The notes: generated by a model from the letters alone, not told the origin. Counted from the first letter of the stretch, positions 1 through 9,770 are shown. The stretch is DNA of 14,896 bases from Temnopleurus reevesii (GCA_036244855.1 BQKZ01012904.1:1-14896), one strand, 5' to 3'. Translations and numbers: made by a program.

Positions 1-761
1 TCTCAAAGATATGTGTATAAATATATTTTTCGAGACATGCGTAACTTGAGATTAAGGATGAGTAATATGAATCTGTTAATTCTTCTTAAAACAAAAAAAA
101 AACGCAATATTTGACAAATTTCACCGATTCAATAATTCAGCCTATTAGTAAAGCATTTTAGGAGAATATGAAAACAAAAATGATTTATGGTTTATATAGC
201 ATTGTAAAATATTATGCGTTCGATTGGGTGGGGGCGGCATTTTTTAAAATCTTGTGCTCAGCCCCCGGGTATGAAAATCCTGGGTGCGCGCATGAAAATA
301 GTAAACTTCAGACATTTGTACTTGTATCTCATTCTCCAATCAACAAAAAGACATATACAAAATATATATTAGATAAATTAACATTTGTAAAAAAGAAAAT
401 AATAATTTGCAATTAGCACTGATTAGAAAGACTGGCTGGAGTGCCCTTTCAGTGGAATTAAAACAAATACCTCTGTTCTTCTCAGGGGCCCAGATACAAA
501 ATAAACAGTTATGATAAGTAAATAAATAATTATTTTTTCTAATCATTATTAAATTTTGACTTTCATATAGGATACGGTAATGGACTTGCGCTTCCGTGGT
601 TGACTATGTTATTATATGAAATGAGAGATTTTATTTATGAACATTTTGACAGGGCTCTGTTGCAAAGTAGGCTTGAAGGAGACTCATATCTTTTAAAGAA
701 AACTTGAATTTTCACGTATTTTAAATGGGATTGGACAAAGTCTGAAGCATAATATTTCATT
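1..761. other. Upstream region, no gene recognised
   Basis: AT-rich sequence with short chance frames only. A GC-rich patch at about 225-290 (GGGTGGGGGCGGC and GCCCCCGGG) stands out and could be an old transposon fragment, but I cannot name it. I see no exon, tRNA or clear promoter. Confidence 0.5.
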
Positions 762-901
762 CAGGGTTGTGTTCATAACAACCGTAGCTCTATGATTGTG
801 TTTCATAAAGATGTTCGTAGATATATGTATGACTCTACGAGCAACTGGTAACCCTTTCCCACGTGCGATTCAGCACCAGGAGTTGTCATTGAATGCAGGA
901 T
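762..901. repeat. Diverged MITE-like element, same family as 13220-13395
   Basis: Begins CAGGGTTGTGTT and shares with the later element the order CATAAAGATGTTCGTAGAT, CTCTACGAGCAACTG, CTTTCCCACGTGCGA-TTCAGC and GAATGCAGGA. It has a short extra segment near 778-800, and the terminal inverted repeat on its right side is lost or unrecognisable. Confidence 0.65.
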
Positions 902-1294
902 AGATGATTATTGTAAACATTTAGTACATTATTTCCCATAGACGTGCGATTGATTGCAAATCTTTTTTGTTTGTTACGGGGCCCAGGTCTCGATCCAGGT
1001 CAGTGCATTTTAGGCTATTATACTTAACAGCCTTTGTCCTGCCAGGGTGCTCCGGTAAACACTAACTCAATATGAGTCAGAAACGTGTTCACTCTAAGTG
1101 ATTTTAGTGTCGCAAATATTGGCCAAGGTTGTATTCTGCAATCATTATTGTGGGCAGTTGTAAACATCAGATGACGGGTATACCGACACTATTTTTTCTG
1201 TATCGCAGTGAAATAATGATATATGAAGCAAGGAAAGTGTGGCAGGGATTTTTCAGATAAGTCCGAAGAACTGGAATTAGTACAAGAAGCCTGA
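902..1294. promoter_or_regulatory. Probable 5' flank of exon 1a; no defined promoter element
   Basis: By position this should contain the promoter or 5' UTR of first exon 1a. A repeat end, TTGTTACGGGGCCC (about 972-985), is the reverse complement of the GGGCC-GTAACA end found at 2839, 4512 and 14657. I find no convincing TATA box or initiator, so the regulatory call rests on position alone. Confidence 0.25.
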
Positions 1295-2203
1295 ATGTAC
1301 CTCCTGCAATTCATTAGTTACCGATGTCTAATGAAGATGATCATGCAATCTTTGATAATCTATCTGACCAGCGTAATACTCATCAGTGGAAACTTTCCTA
1401 CCAGTTGCAGTGGGGCTAATGTTTTAATATTTGTGGGCCTTGGAGAGGGAAGCCATTTTCTGTCTGCTTCATTTATCGGCAGGGAGCTCGTTCAAAGGGG
1501 TCACAATGTAACAGCCATGGTCAGCAATGCGTATGGCGACCGCGCAACAGATCCACAGTTCTCAGACCTCCATTTTGAGGTCTTCACGCACCTCAGGCCC
1601 CTGGCAGACGTCTATCACGTGATGGAAACGGTTTCCAAAGCAGCAGCATCCGGAAATTTCATCTGGGAGGCAATTCTGAACCTTCCAGATCCGCGGGAAG
1701 TCGAATTCAGCGATTGCGACGCGGTGTTCCTAAACGCTTCCTTGATGAATCGAATAGAGGCTACTAACTTTGATGTAGACATCGCAGATCCTTTGTTATG
1801 CTGCGGCATTCTTTTAGGTCACAATCTTGGCGCGAAAGTTATCATTGCGTCTCCATTAGCCTGGAACGCAGACATCGGGATTCTGGCGGGAAACCCGACA
1901 AACCCGTCATGGATCCCTTCCCCCTGTCTTGGATTCCTTGCAGGTCGGATGACTTTCACTCAGCGCGTCCTCAATGTAGTTTTCGCAAAAATATACGCAC
2001 CATCCACTTTCATCGTGCCGGTCCTGGAGGAATATAAAAGGGAACGGGGACTTGTTCCTGGTTATTCCATGGTGCAGCTGTACCAGAGGGCGGACTTGAT
2101 CTTAGTCAACACCGACTTTGCTTTTGAAGCACCTCTGCCTCTCATGCCGCATGTCGTGCCAGTGGGAGGTCTCACCACTAGACCAGCTAACAAATTGCCA
2201 GAG
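1295..2203 (+). CDS. UGT first exon 1a (N-terminal acceptor-binding half)
   Basis: Encodes 303 residues of a UDP-glycosyltransferase N-terminal domain. A hydrophobic signal peptide precedes SGANVLIF. The catalytic His is His54 in EGSHFLSA, and the partner Asp is Asp165 in DIADPLLCC, matching the His/Asp pair of animal UGTs. Potential N-glycosylation sites lie at NVT (71) and NAS (147). The end, VPVGGLTTRPANKLPE, aligns with the usual UGT exon 1 end. The donor GAG|GTAATA after 2203 is phase 0. The first Met is at 1295, but Mets 13 (1331) and 15 (1337) would give a more typical signal peptide and a 530-532 aa protein, so the true start is uncertain. It shares roughly 40% identity by eye with exon 1b and so presumably binds different acceptors. 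The nearest downstream UGT exon with an acceptor is exon 2, 6.8 kb away. Confidence 0.85.
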
Positions 2204-2214
2204 GTAATAGTGGG

Positions 2215-2386
2215 TTTTCGAAATTGATGGACGGTGACTGAATATTGTGGACGGTAGAAAACCAGTGCGCATCTGATGAATGCAGTGAATGACAAGTGTG
2301 CAACTGATGTGCGCATCATTTGTTTGGCACATCAGATGCACACACGTTTTGGCCGTCCACAAGCCGCCGTCTACCAATTTCGCAAA
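2215..2386. repeat. Foldback element immediately downstream of the exon 1a donor
   Basis: Left arm TTTTCGAAATTGATGGACGG ... GTGGACGG ... GCATCTGATG (from 2215) is the inverse of right arm CATCAGATGC ... CCGTCCAC ... GCCGTCTACCAATTTCGCAAA (to 2386). Arms are about 60-65 nt with one indel, and the loop contains a second, inner repeat of the CATCAGATG motif. The element starts 11 nt after the GT donor. Confidence 0.8.
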
Positions 2387-2427
2387 GCCATACTTAACCA
2401 TTCACAAATACTGAGCATATCTATCAA

Positions 2428-2673
2428 AAGGCTGACTCACACCTTTGCGTTTTTAGCCTGCGTCGGCCCAACTATTTTGAAAATTAAAAACTCACACTGG
2501 ACACACAAACATGACAAAGACAAGGATCATGCGGTGGACTGACGTTCGGCGTAGGCAAGCCGAACACCTGTCTACCGACTACTCAGCGTATATTCGGCGG
2601 TCGGGGAGCGTCTTTAATATTCAATAGAGCTTGGCCAACGTAGGCTAAAAACGCAAAGGTGTGAGTCGGCCTT
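2428..2673. repeat. Terminal-inverted-repeat element (MITE-like), copy 1
   Basis: The arms AAGGCTGACTCACACCTTTG, continuing CGTTTTTAGCCTGCGTCGGCC, and the inverse ending AAAGGTGTGAGTCGGCCTT are about 90% complementary over about 43 nt. The interior has the palindrome GTTCGGCGTAGGCAAGCCGAAC. A related copy with the interior motif GGACTGACGTTCGGC lies at 14497-14854. No transposase is encoded, so it is non-autonomous. Confidence 0.8.
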
Positions 2674-2831
2674 AAAAAAAGGGATGCCACGCTTCAATAG
2701 CTACTATTTTCTTAGTCAAAATTATTTTGTAATCTTACTTTTGATGAAAAAAATGTTTGCTTATTCACAAAGACACTGAGATTTGTATACTTTTGAAAAA
2801 ACGTTTCATAATTGTATTCATAGACTAGCTC

Positions 2832-2968
2832 ACTATCGGCCTGTAACATAATAAGATACGACTAATTTTGCAATACAAATGCAATCATACGTGTCACTTC
2901 GATACACATTTTGTCATAGACTTACGCTTTGATAATCGTAAGTTTAATTGAATCATAGGCCCGATAGT
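2832..2968. repeat. Short TIR element with GGCCTGTAACATAA end
   Basis: Ends ACTATCGGCC and GGCCCGATAGT are inverse with one extra base. The interior TCATAGACTTACGCTTTGATAATCG resembles CATAGGCTTACGATTGATATCAATCG in the 14659-14811 insert, so both appear to be copies of one family. Confidence 0.6.
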
Positions 2969-2989
2969 CAAGTAGAATCCCAGTACGAC

Positions 2990-3864
2990 CGTGACAAATT
3001 ATGACAACGCTGGTTTATTGGTGAATATGAGAGTCTAGGGGGTACTAAACGCAAATCCGGTGGGTGCCACTTAGGCACCCTTGGGGAAAACTTTTTTTAT
3101 TTTAACATTTTACGGAGGCACTAAGGTGACAGACATATACGATTTTTTTTCGCCGCAACAACAGCAGTCCTTCTGAATCTCAATTTACGGTGTCACTTTA
3201 GGGCCTCTGTAATTTGTCGATATCCACGAATGACGAAAATTAAAATGTATTTTTTTCATGAATTCTCAATGCTATACATTCAAATGGAAAAGTTAAACAC
3301 GAGGGTCACATCATATCCTTTTGATATATAATTAGCCATTCAAATTAATATAATGCAGGAAGAAAAATAGTATGATATACATGATATAGCTCATTGTGAA
3401 CTATGTTTTATGCTAAATTTAAGAAAAGCCATTTATTGTGAATAGTAGAAACTATTTTTTTTTAAATCCTCACATGTTAAATGGTTAAAGGGAAGGCGGA
3501 ACGTCTTGCCAAAANGATATTTTAATTTTATGCACGGTCAGTTGTGTAATTGTATCAAATATATAGTTATCAAATGAATTAACAGACGTTGTCAATTGTA
3601 CTTCATACGACATTACATTGAAATTAATGTATGAATAACAAATTACGGACGCCCTAAAGTGTCACCGAAAAAGATATTGATGAAGGACTGCTACTGTTGC
3701 GGTGAAAACAACTATCGTATACATCTGTAGTGCCTCCGTAAAACTCTAAAATGCCAATGAATTTTTTCCCAAAGGGTTCCCAAGTGGCATCCACCGGATT
3801 TGAGTTTAATATCCCCGAGACTTTGATATTCACCAATAAACTAGCATTATCATGGTATGTCACG
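2990..3864. repeat. Large inverted repeat, arms 2990-3217 and 3638-3864
   Basis: About 225-nt arms are inverse complements at about 75-80% by eye, for example TTTATTGGTGAATAT / ATATTCACCAATAAA, CAAATCCGGTGG / CCACCGGATTTG and TTTACGGAGGCACTA / TAGTGCCTCCGTAAAA. The spacer is about 420 nt of AT-rich DNA including an N at 3515. It could be one foldback transposon or two repeat copies inserted head to head. No transposase frame is seen. Confidence 0.78.
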
Positions 3865-3881
3865 CTTTGGGCAAAAAAAAT

Positions 3882-3999
3882 TAATGATAATAATAATAAT
3901 GATAATAATAGATGCAATTTATATAGCGCACGTATCCACTCTGCTCAAGATATTATCATTACTATTCTTATCATCATTATTATTTCATCATCATCATTG
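3882..3999. repeat. Trinucleotide microsatellites (AAT/GAT)n and (ATC/ATT)n
   Basis: TAATGATAATAATAATAATG (3882-3910) and TCATCATTATTATTTCATCA (3951-3999) are simple repeats that are mutually complementary and could pair across 40 nt of unique sequence. Confidence 0.85.
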
Positions 4000-4510
4000 T
4001 GACGGATCGTGTCCGCAATTTTGTCATCAAAGACGAAACGAAAAGTATACAATCTATCTCAGGTAGGAAAACTTTATCCATAATACTGAGAGAGTATATA
4101 AAGAAATCAAAGAAAGAGATTAATAAATACATATAACGCCTATTACAATGCTCATTTTTATTAAGCGAAAAGGAGCATTATGCTTTTTACTAATAGTTAA
4201 TTTTATATTTTTGCCCTGTATCATCTTTGTATGGGTCTGGCAAAATGTACAGGTATTGAAACATGCCTCTTTATTCAGGATAATTAAAGTTTACTCCCAA
4301 ATCAGTTTTAAATGCAATGTGAGCAACCATAAGGATTTAGACAATTTAGACAACTCACACAAAATAATTTTCCTTTCCTCTTATTTTGAGGAGAAATGTC
4401 ATAAAAGTGTCTCATCTATTAAATTAAAACAATTTGTGTGTGTGATCATGAAGCTAAATTGCGAAGGTGTGAATGAAGTAGTTGTATTTATCTAAATCAT
4501 TTATAATGTA
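4000..4510. other. Non-exonic stretch, no recognisable feature
   Basis: AT-rich sequence before first exon 1b's unit. The longest frame (4148-4495, 115 codons, hydrophobic start) has no recognisable domain, UGT motif or splice context. I treat it as chance. Confidence 0.5.
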
Positions 4511-4573
4511 AGGGGCCTGTAACATAACAAAATACGATGCGGTACACGTTTTACCATGGACTTGCAGGCCCCT
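4511..4573. repeat. 63-bp mini inverted repeat AGGGGCCTG...CAGGCCCCT
   Basis: Perfect 9-nt ends face each other around about 45 nt. The start GGGGCCTGTAACATAACA links it to the GGCC-GTAACATAA family at 2839 and 14657. Confidence 0.55.
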
Positions 4574-5032
4574 GCTTACAATGATAATAGCCTCACTGGT
4601 CATATAAGAGCGTGTAGGCCCAATTGATCGTCTATCAACAATCGATTAATAATCCACATCCAGCAGTCCAGTAACCAAACATTCCCTATAAATGACCTCG
4701 TTAGAACATCACATTCATAAGTAAGGCGAACTAAGGCGAACTTTCAATTGTCCGAAAGTGCTCTCAACATGCTCAATGGATGTTAAGCCGTTCATTAGTT
4801 CCGCTTAAGTTCCGCCTGTGTTCCACTTAAGTATATTGTAGATATCCCTTTGTCATGTTTTTTTTTTTAATCTAACAGTTGTGTTTTGATCTCCAGCTGC
4901 GCGATCTAGTTCCACACTGTGACCTCTTTTAGACATACCCAAACAACGATCTTTGATGCCTTGACCTATGCTGTTTGCTCTGGATTTCGAGCGTACTGCA
5001 ATTGTTGATTATCATACACCGTAGACTGATGT

Positions 5033-5938
5033 ATGATGGGTTCAGATTGGACAACCGATTGGAATTTCAACATCAGCTTCCCAAGTTCTAAAATGCTAGC
5101 AGTTTTCATTGCAGTAGGCTTGGTGACGTCATGGTTTGTTCCTGTACGGAGTGCAAATATTCTATTCTCTTGCGGACCCATTGATGGAAGTCATATATTT
5201 GCCGGTCTCATTATCGGGGAATATCTTGTCTCACGTGGCCATAACGTAACGATCCTCGTGACGAACGCGTACATCAACCGAACCAAGGACCCGCACTACG
5301 CCACGCTCTTCCACTACGAGGTGCTGGACCTGAAGCGATCGCCGCAGGAAGTGTTGGAGCTCAACCAGTGGGTGGCGTACGCCGCCAACACCGGGAGCCT
5401 AGCATGGAAGCTGTTAACGGATCCGCCGGACATCGAGGGTGCCCTGTGGAGCGACTGTGAAGCTCTGTTGGATGATGCCGAGCTTATCGCTCGCCTCAAT
5501 GATACACACTACGATTTATTCCTTCTTGATAACTTCTTCCCTTGCGGATTCGTCCTAGCCGCCATCTTGGATGTCCGGGTATCCATGCTGGGACCGACCT
5601 CATGGGATCCTGAATTCGGAAGACTAATCGGGACGCCTTCTTTTCCTGGACCAATCACAGCATTTCAGTTGGGCTTCACGAGTTACAGGATGTCATTTAC
5701 TGAAAGAGTCATCAATACTGTCAGCAGTAAGACGATCGTTCCATCTGTTGTATTTGCTTCGATTCTGGACCCATTCTTGCAGGAGCGAGGCTTGCCTTTC
5801 ACTGTAGACCAGGTTTATGGAAGGGCTGAACTATTCCTTGCGAACATCGATTTTGCCTTCCAGGAGCCGATTCCGCTTATGCCCAATATCATTCCTATAG
5901 GCGGACTGTCGACCAAACCAGCAAGATCTGTCAGTAAT
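5033..5938 (+). CDS. UGT first exon 1b (N-terminal acceptor-binding half)
   Basis: Encodes 302 residues. Mets 1 and 2 lead a polar 20-residue stretch. Met21 (ATG at 5093, A at -3) begins a classic signal peptide (MLAVFIAVGL, then VPVRSA), so translation probably starts at 5093, giving a 523 aa enzyme. The catalytic His is His54 in DGSHIFAG and the Asp is Asp166 in FLLDNFFPC. NVT (71), NRT (82) and NDT (156) are possible glycosylation sites. The exon closes with PIGGLSTKPARSVSN and donor AAT|GTACGT in phase 0. Weaker GT options at 5930 and 5934 exist, but only the 5939 donor keeps the same length as exon 1a and matches the consensus well. It lies in the first of two nearly identical 1.85 kb units, and the mid-exon is markedly GC-rich compared with its AT-rich flanks. 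Confidence 0.88.
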
Positions 5939-6458
5939 GTACGTTAAACCCCCCTCTTCACCTATATGAGTGATTTGGAAAAAATGAATTAAACCTGTTT
6001 CCTGCACATGATATCAATCGTGCGCCCATGATTTAAATAACAAAATATTCCATGGGCTCACGGATGAGAATAATAGTGTCTGTTTATTATTTTAATTCAT
6101 GAGCCCATGAAATCCTTTATCTCGAGAAAGGCACGGTTCGCACATGGATATCACCATTTTCACGAGGTTATGGTCGCCAGAGAACAGTGTTGCATTAAAG
6201 GGGAACTACATTCAGACATTAAATTGCTACCATTAAATGAAGAAAAATAAGATAAACAAACTGTGAAAATTTGAGCAAAAATGGATAATCCATTCAAAAG
6301 TTATGAATTGTCAAAGTTTTGATTTACACCCATCATGGGCTCCTTAAATTGGCAAACGTACATGCACAAAATGGCTGCCAACATGGAGAACTCTCCATTC
6401 GCTTTGTACACAAAATTTCACAATTTCCTCTTTTTCCAGAAAAGTAGATAAACTTTTG
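5939..6458. other. Intronic flank of exon 1b, with hairpin and half of a foldback
   Basis: Holds CATGGGCTCA (6051-6060) facing TGAGCCCATG (6100-6109), an interrupted hairpin repeated at 7901-7959. From 6196 it holds the left arm of the foldback that is complete only at 8046-8642. No exon is seen. Confidence 0.6.
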
Positions 6459-6459
6459 N
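6459..6459. other. Ambiguous base N exactly at the duplication junction
   Basis: One of only two N characters in the window (the other is 3515). Its position exactly between the two identical units suggests a low-quality join or a token scaffold gap. Confidence 0.9.
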
Positions 6460-8308
6460 GTAGGCCCAATTGATCGTCTATCAACAATCGATTAATAATC
6501 CACATCCAGCAGTCCAGTAACCAAACATTCCCTATAAATGACCTCGTTAGAACATCACATTCATAAGTAAGGCGAACTAAGGCGAACTTTCAATTGTCCG
6601 AAAGTGCTCTCAACATGCTCAATGGATGTTAAGCCGTTCATTAGTTCCGCTTAAGTTCCGCCTGTGTTCCACTTAAGTATATTGTAGATATCCCTTTGTC
6701 ATGTTTTTTTTTTTAATCTAACAGTTGTGTTTTGATCTCCAGCTGCGCGATCTAGTTCCACACTGTGACCTCTTTTAGACATACCCAAACAACGATCTTT
6801 GATGCCTTGACCTATGCTGTTTGCTCTGGATTTCGAGCGTACTGCAATTAATTGTTGATTATCATACACCGTAGACTGATGTATGATGGGTTCAGATTGG
6901 ACAACCGAATGGAATTTCAACATCAGCTTCCCAAGTTCTAAAATGCTAGCAGTTTTCATTGCAGTAGGCTTGGTGACGTCATGGTTTGTTCCTGTACGGA
7001 GTGCAAATATTCTATTCTCTTGCGGACCCATTGATGGAAGTCATATATTTGCCGGTCTCATTATCGGGGAATATCTTGTCTCACGTGGCCATAACGTAAC
7101 GATCCTCGTGACGAACGCGTACATCAACCGAACCAAGGACCCGCACTACGCCACGCTCTTCCACTACGAGGTGCTGGACCTGAAGCGATCGCCGCAGGAA
7201 GTGTTGGAGCTCAACCAGTGGGTGGCGTACGCCGCCAACACCGGGAGCCTAGCATGGAAGCTGTTAACGGATCCGCCGGACATCGAGGGTGCCCTGTGGA
7301 GCGACTGTGAAGCTCTGTTGGATGATGCCGAGCTTATCGCTCGCCTCAATGATACACACTACGATTTATTCCTTCTTGATAACTTCTTCCCTTGCGGATT
7401 CGTCCTAGCCGCCATCTTGGATGTCCGGGTATCCATGCTGGGACCGACCTCATGGGATCCTGAATTCGGAAGACTAATCGGGACGCCTTCTTTTCCTGGA
7501 CCAATCACAGCATTTCAGTTGGGCTTCACGAGTTACAGGATGTCATTTACTGAAAGAGTCATCAATACTGTCAGCAGTAAGACGATCGTTCCATCTGTTG
7601 TATTTGCTTCGATTCTGGACCCATTCTTGCAGGAGCGAGGCTTGCCTTTCACTGTAGACCAGGTTTATGGAAGGGCTGAACTATTCCTTGCGAACATCGA
7701 TTTTGCCTTCCAGGAGCCGATTCCGCTTATGCCCAATATCATTCCTATAGGCGGACTGTCGACCAAACCAGCAAGATCTGTCAGTAATGTACGTTAAACC
7801 CCCCTCTTCACCTATATGAGTGATTTGGAAAAAATGAATTAAACCTGTTTCCTGCACATGATATCAATCGTGCGCCCATGATTTAAATAACAAAATATTC
7901 CATGGGCTCACGGATGAGAATAATAGTGTCTGTTTATTATTTTAATTCATGAGCCCATGAAATCCTTTATCTCGAGAAAGGCACGGTTCGCACATGGATA
8001 TCACCATTTTCACGAGGTTATGGTCGCCAGAGAACAGTGTTGCATTAAAGGGGAACTACATTCAGACATTAAATTGCTACCATTAAATGAAGAAAAATAA
8101 GATAAACAAACTGTGAAAATTTGAGCAAAAATGGATAATCCATTCAAAAGTTATGAATTGTCAAAGTTTTGATTTACACCCATCATGGGCTCCTTAAATT
8201 GGCAAACGTACATGCACAAAATGGCTGCCAACATGGAGAACTCTCCATTCGCTTTGTACACAAAATTTCACAATTTCCTCTTTTTCCAGAAAAGTAGATA
8301 AACTTTTG
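6460..8308 (+). repeat. Tandem duplication unit B (carries exon 1c)
   Basis: 1849 nt copy of unit A, offset 1846 then 1850 after a 4-base ATTA gain. It abuts unit A with a single N at 6459. Unit B continues without a break into unique sequence (TTTCTTCGGTTAAAT), while unit A stops at the N. The start of unit A has unique sequence before it (CATATAAGAGCGT). Confidence 0.93.
6883..7788 (+). CDS. UGT first exon 1c (near-identical copy of 1b)
   Basis: Encodes the same 302 residues as exon 1b except Glu9 in place of Asp9 (GAA for GAT). That difference falls before Met21 (ATG at 6943), so if translation begins there the two proteins are identical. Catalytic His54 and Asp166, the signal peptide and the donor AAT|GTACGT (7789) are unchanged. 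It is the first exon nearest to exon 2, with a 1.24 kb intron. Upstream it has a 4-base ATTA insertion (near 6850) relative to 1b. The lack of divergence in coding and flanking DNA alike means a very recent duplication or an assembly duplicate. I could find no other coding difference by eye. Confidence 0.85.
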
Positions 8309-8642
8309 TTTCTTCGGTTAAATATATTATAGCCACATCAATTCTGCAAGCATTCCAGAAAGAACGATTTTGATTCCTCATTTGAAATGTGAAATTGATC
8401 AATTTTCAATAAATTTATATACAAAGTGAATTAGGAATTCTCCATGTATGACATCACAGATTATGCTAATTAGTTATACGCATGCCAATTCAAGGATGCC
8501 CAGTACAGCTGGAAATGATAACTTTGAAAATTCATAACTTTTGAACGGATTGTCCGATTTTGCCCAAATTTTCACAGTATGTTCATCTGATTTTTCTTCA
8601 TTTATTGACTGTACATTATTGTCTGGGTGTAATTCCCCTTTA
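8046..8642. repeat. Foldback element with about 165-240-nt arms in intron 1
   Basis: Left arm from AAAGGGGAACTACATTCAGA (8047) through AAATGAAGAAAAAT, CTGTGAAAATTTG, CAAAAGTTATGAATT and AAATTGGC (about 8202) is inverse to the right arm 8477-8642. Weaker matching (ACATGGAGAA... with TTCTCCATGT) extends the arms towards 8285 and 8395. The interior has no coding content. The single left arm in unit A (6196-6458) stops inside what is here the loop. Confidence 0.78.
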
Positions 8643-9029
8643 AGATGAAAAAAAGCAATCATTAGAAGGAAATCTTGGTTTTTGATTCGTGTTATGATAG
8701 ATTAAAACATATTTCTTTATATACAGCATTAACAATTAGCTCCAAACGTTAATGGTATCATTGCTAAAAATAGATCTGTCTTTATTCATCAGCTCAAATT
8801 TGTCATCCCCAATCGGGATTTGGCGCCCTGTTTGCCTACTGTGACAAAGATTTGCGCTCATAGTTCTGAACCGGGGACTTCGAGTCCCAAAACCTCTTCC
8901 AAAGTACACCCATGCTATGCAACCGGTCTTTACTTATATTGTTGATATTTTAAGCTCAGGTGTAGTTTCTGCGATATTCCCTTTCATTTTCTACTTTTAT
9001 ATTTCTCCATTTTTCAAATTTATTTTCAG
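8643..9029. other. End of intron 1 with possible tRNA-like SINE fragment
   Basis: Contains GTTTGCCTACTGTGACAAAG (about 8829-8848) and GAACCGGGGACTTCGAGTCC (8868-8887), the latter resembling a Pol III B box/T arm. A related GTTTGCCTACTATAGCAAAG followed by CGGTT (A-box like) is at 9574-9598. No complete tRNA cloverleaf can be drawn, so a decayed tRNA-derived SINE is only a guess. Confidence 0.3.
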
Positions 9030-9255
9030 GATCTGGAGGCATTCGTCCAGAGCTCTGGTGACGCAGGGATCCTCGTCTTTTCCCTAGGCACATACGTCAC
9101 CCATATGAAAGCTGAGCTCATCGATACGTTTGCTGAAGCATTTTCTAGGATACCACAGAAAGTGATCTGGCAGCTCCGTGGCACTCCACCAGAAACTGTC
9201 AAGAAAAGATCGAATATTCTCACCTTGGATTGGCTTCCACAGAATGACTTACTTG
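9030..9255 (+). CDS. UGT shared exon 2 (start of UDP-sugar-binding domain)
   Basis: 226 nt, acceptor TTTATTTTCAG|GAT and donor CTTG|GTAAGT, entering in phase 0 and leaving in phase 1. It encodes DLEAFVQSSGDAGILVFSLG, then TYVTHMKAELIDTFAEAFS and KVIWQLRGTPPE, ending in LDWLPQNDLLG. FSLGT is the start of the nucleotide-binding Rossmann domain. WLPQNDLLG opens the UGT signature, whose Gln contacts the nucleotide in family structures. In vertebrate UGT1A the same span is split into exons of 132 and 88 nt, so here the two appear as one exon. It is used in common by whichever first exon is transcribed. Confidence 0.93.
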
Positions 9256-9394
9256 GTAAGTATCTACTAGTAATCTAAAGTCATATATTGTGTTCTTTTT
9301 TTTTTATCTCTGATAGTTCTAAAAGTAATTAAGGAACACGCCTTATAAATAAATCAGTAACAAAACAAAAACGTTTATCTATCCCACTTAGAAT

Positions 9395-9770
9395 AAATAT
9401 TGATTTTATGTTCATCCAGTTTACTATTAAATGTTAAATAGTCGTTTGCCTATATACGAGACTTAGTTTTATTCTTCTTCCTCCTTAAAATGTAAAGAAT
9501 TATCTACGTCTACCAGAGAGAAATATATATTTCATGCATGTTTATCCAGTTTCATATCCACAAAGTGTTCGTGGTTTGCCTACTATAGCAAAGCGGTTAA
9601 GTAGTGAGAGCTTCCTTCAAAATTTCTATATCACTGAAAAATGACCCCTGTATCTGCCATATTATTTATCAATTAACAATAAAAACCTACAAATTATATA
9701 CCAGAGAGAAATAGGTTTATTCAGCTTTCTATCTAAGTTTTACATTAGGGCCCATCGTCATTGCCTGCTA
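9395..9770. repeat. Degenerate tandem repeat in intron 2
   Basis: TACCAGAGAGAAATA occurs at 9511 and again at 9699 (period 188), each followed by TTTATCCAG or TTTATTCAG and, further on, GTTTGCCTACTA or ATTGCCTGCTA. A third weaker unit (TTCATCCAGTTTAC ... CGTTTGCCTATA) precedes them. It occupies most of the 681-nt intron between exons 2 and 3. Confidence 0.5.

Larger units (their letters stand above)
4614..6458 (+). repeat. Tandem duplication unit A (carries exon 1b)
   Basis: Runs from GTAGGCCCAATTGATCG to AGATAAACTTTTG and matches 6460-8308 almost perfectly, including 5' flank, exon and 520 nt of intron. The only differences found by eye are a GAT/GAA change in codon 9 and a missing ATTA about 40 nt before the ATG. 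A TATAAA at 4687-4692 and a pyrimidine-rich AG at 4861-4878 occur in both units as possible promoter or 5' UTR splice signals, both unproven. Confidence 0.93.

Noticed and set aside
168..416. 82-codon + strand frame
   Set aside because: No domain; begins in AT-rich DNA and runs through a repeat-like GC-rich patch.
3654..3917. 87-codon minus-strand frame with signal-like start
   Set aside because: Covered by the right arm of the 2990-3864 inverted repeat and a microsatellite; no recognisable protein family.
3882..3999. CRISPR-like or satellite array
   Set aside because: Plain trinucleotide repeats without spacer structure in a eukaryotic context.
4148..4495. 115-codon + strand frame with hydrophobic N-terminus
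   Set aside because: AT-driven composition, no known domain, lies among repeats, no splice partners or UGT motifs.
5314..5499. Antisense frames across exons 1b and 1c (also 7164-7349, 4966-5181, 6699-7031)
   Set aside because: Shadows of the GC-rich coding exons; identical in both units and without independent support.
5930..5935. Alternative donors GTCAGT (5930) and GTAATG (5934) for exon 1b
   Set aside because: GTAATG breaks the phase to exon 2; GTCAGT shortens the conserved end by three residues and is a weaker site than GTACGT at 5939.
8474..8662. Minus-strand frame of 62 codons
   Set aside because: Coincides with the right arm of the 8046-8642 foldback and has no recognised domain.
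8829..8888. tRNA gene on the + strand
   Set aside because: A T-arm-like GGGGACTTCGAGTCCC is present, but there is no acceptor stem, anticodon arm or convincing A box in order.
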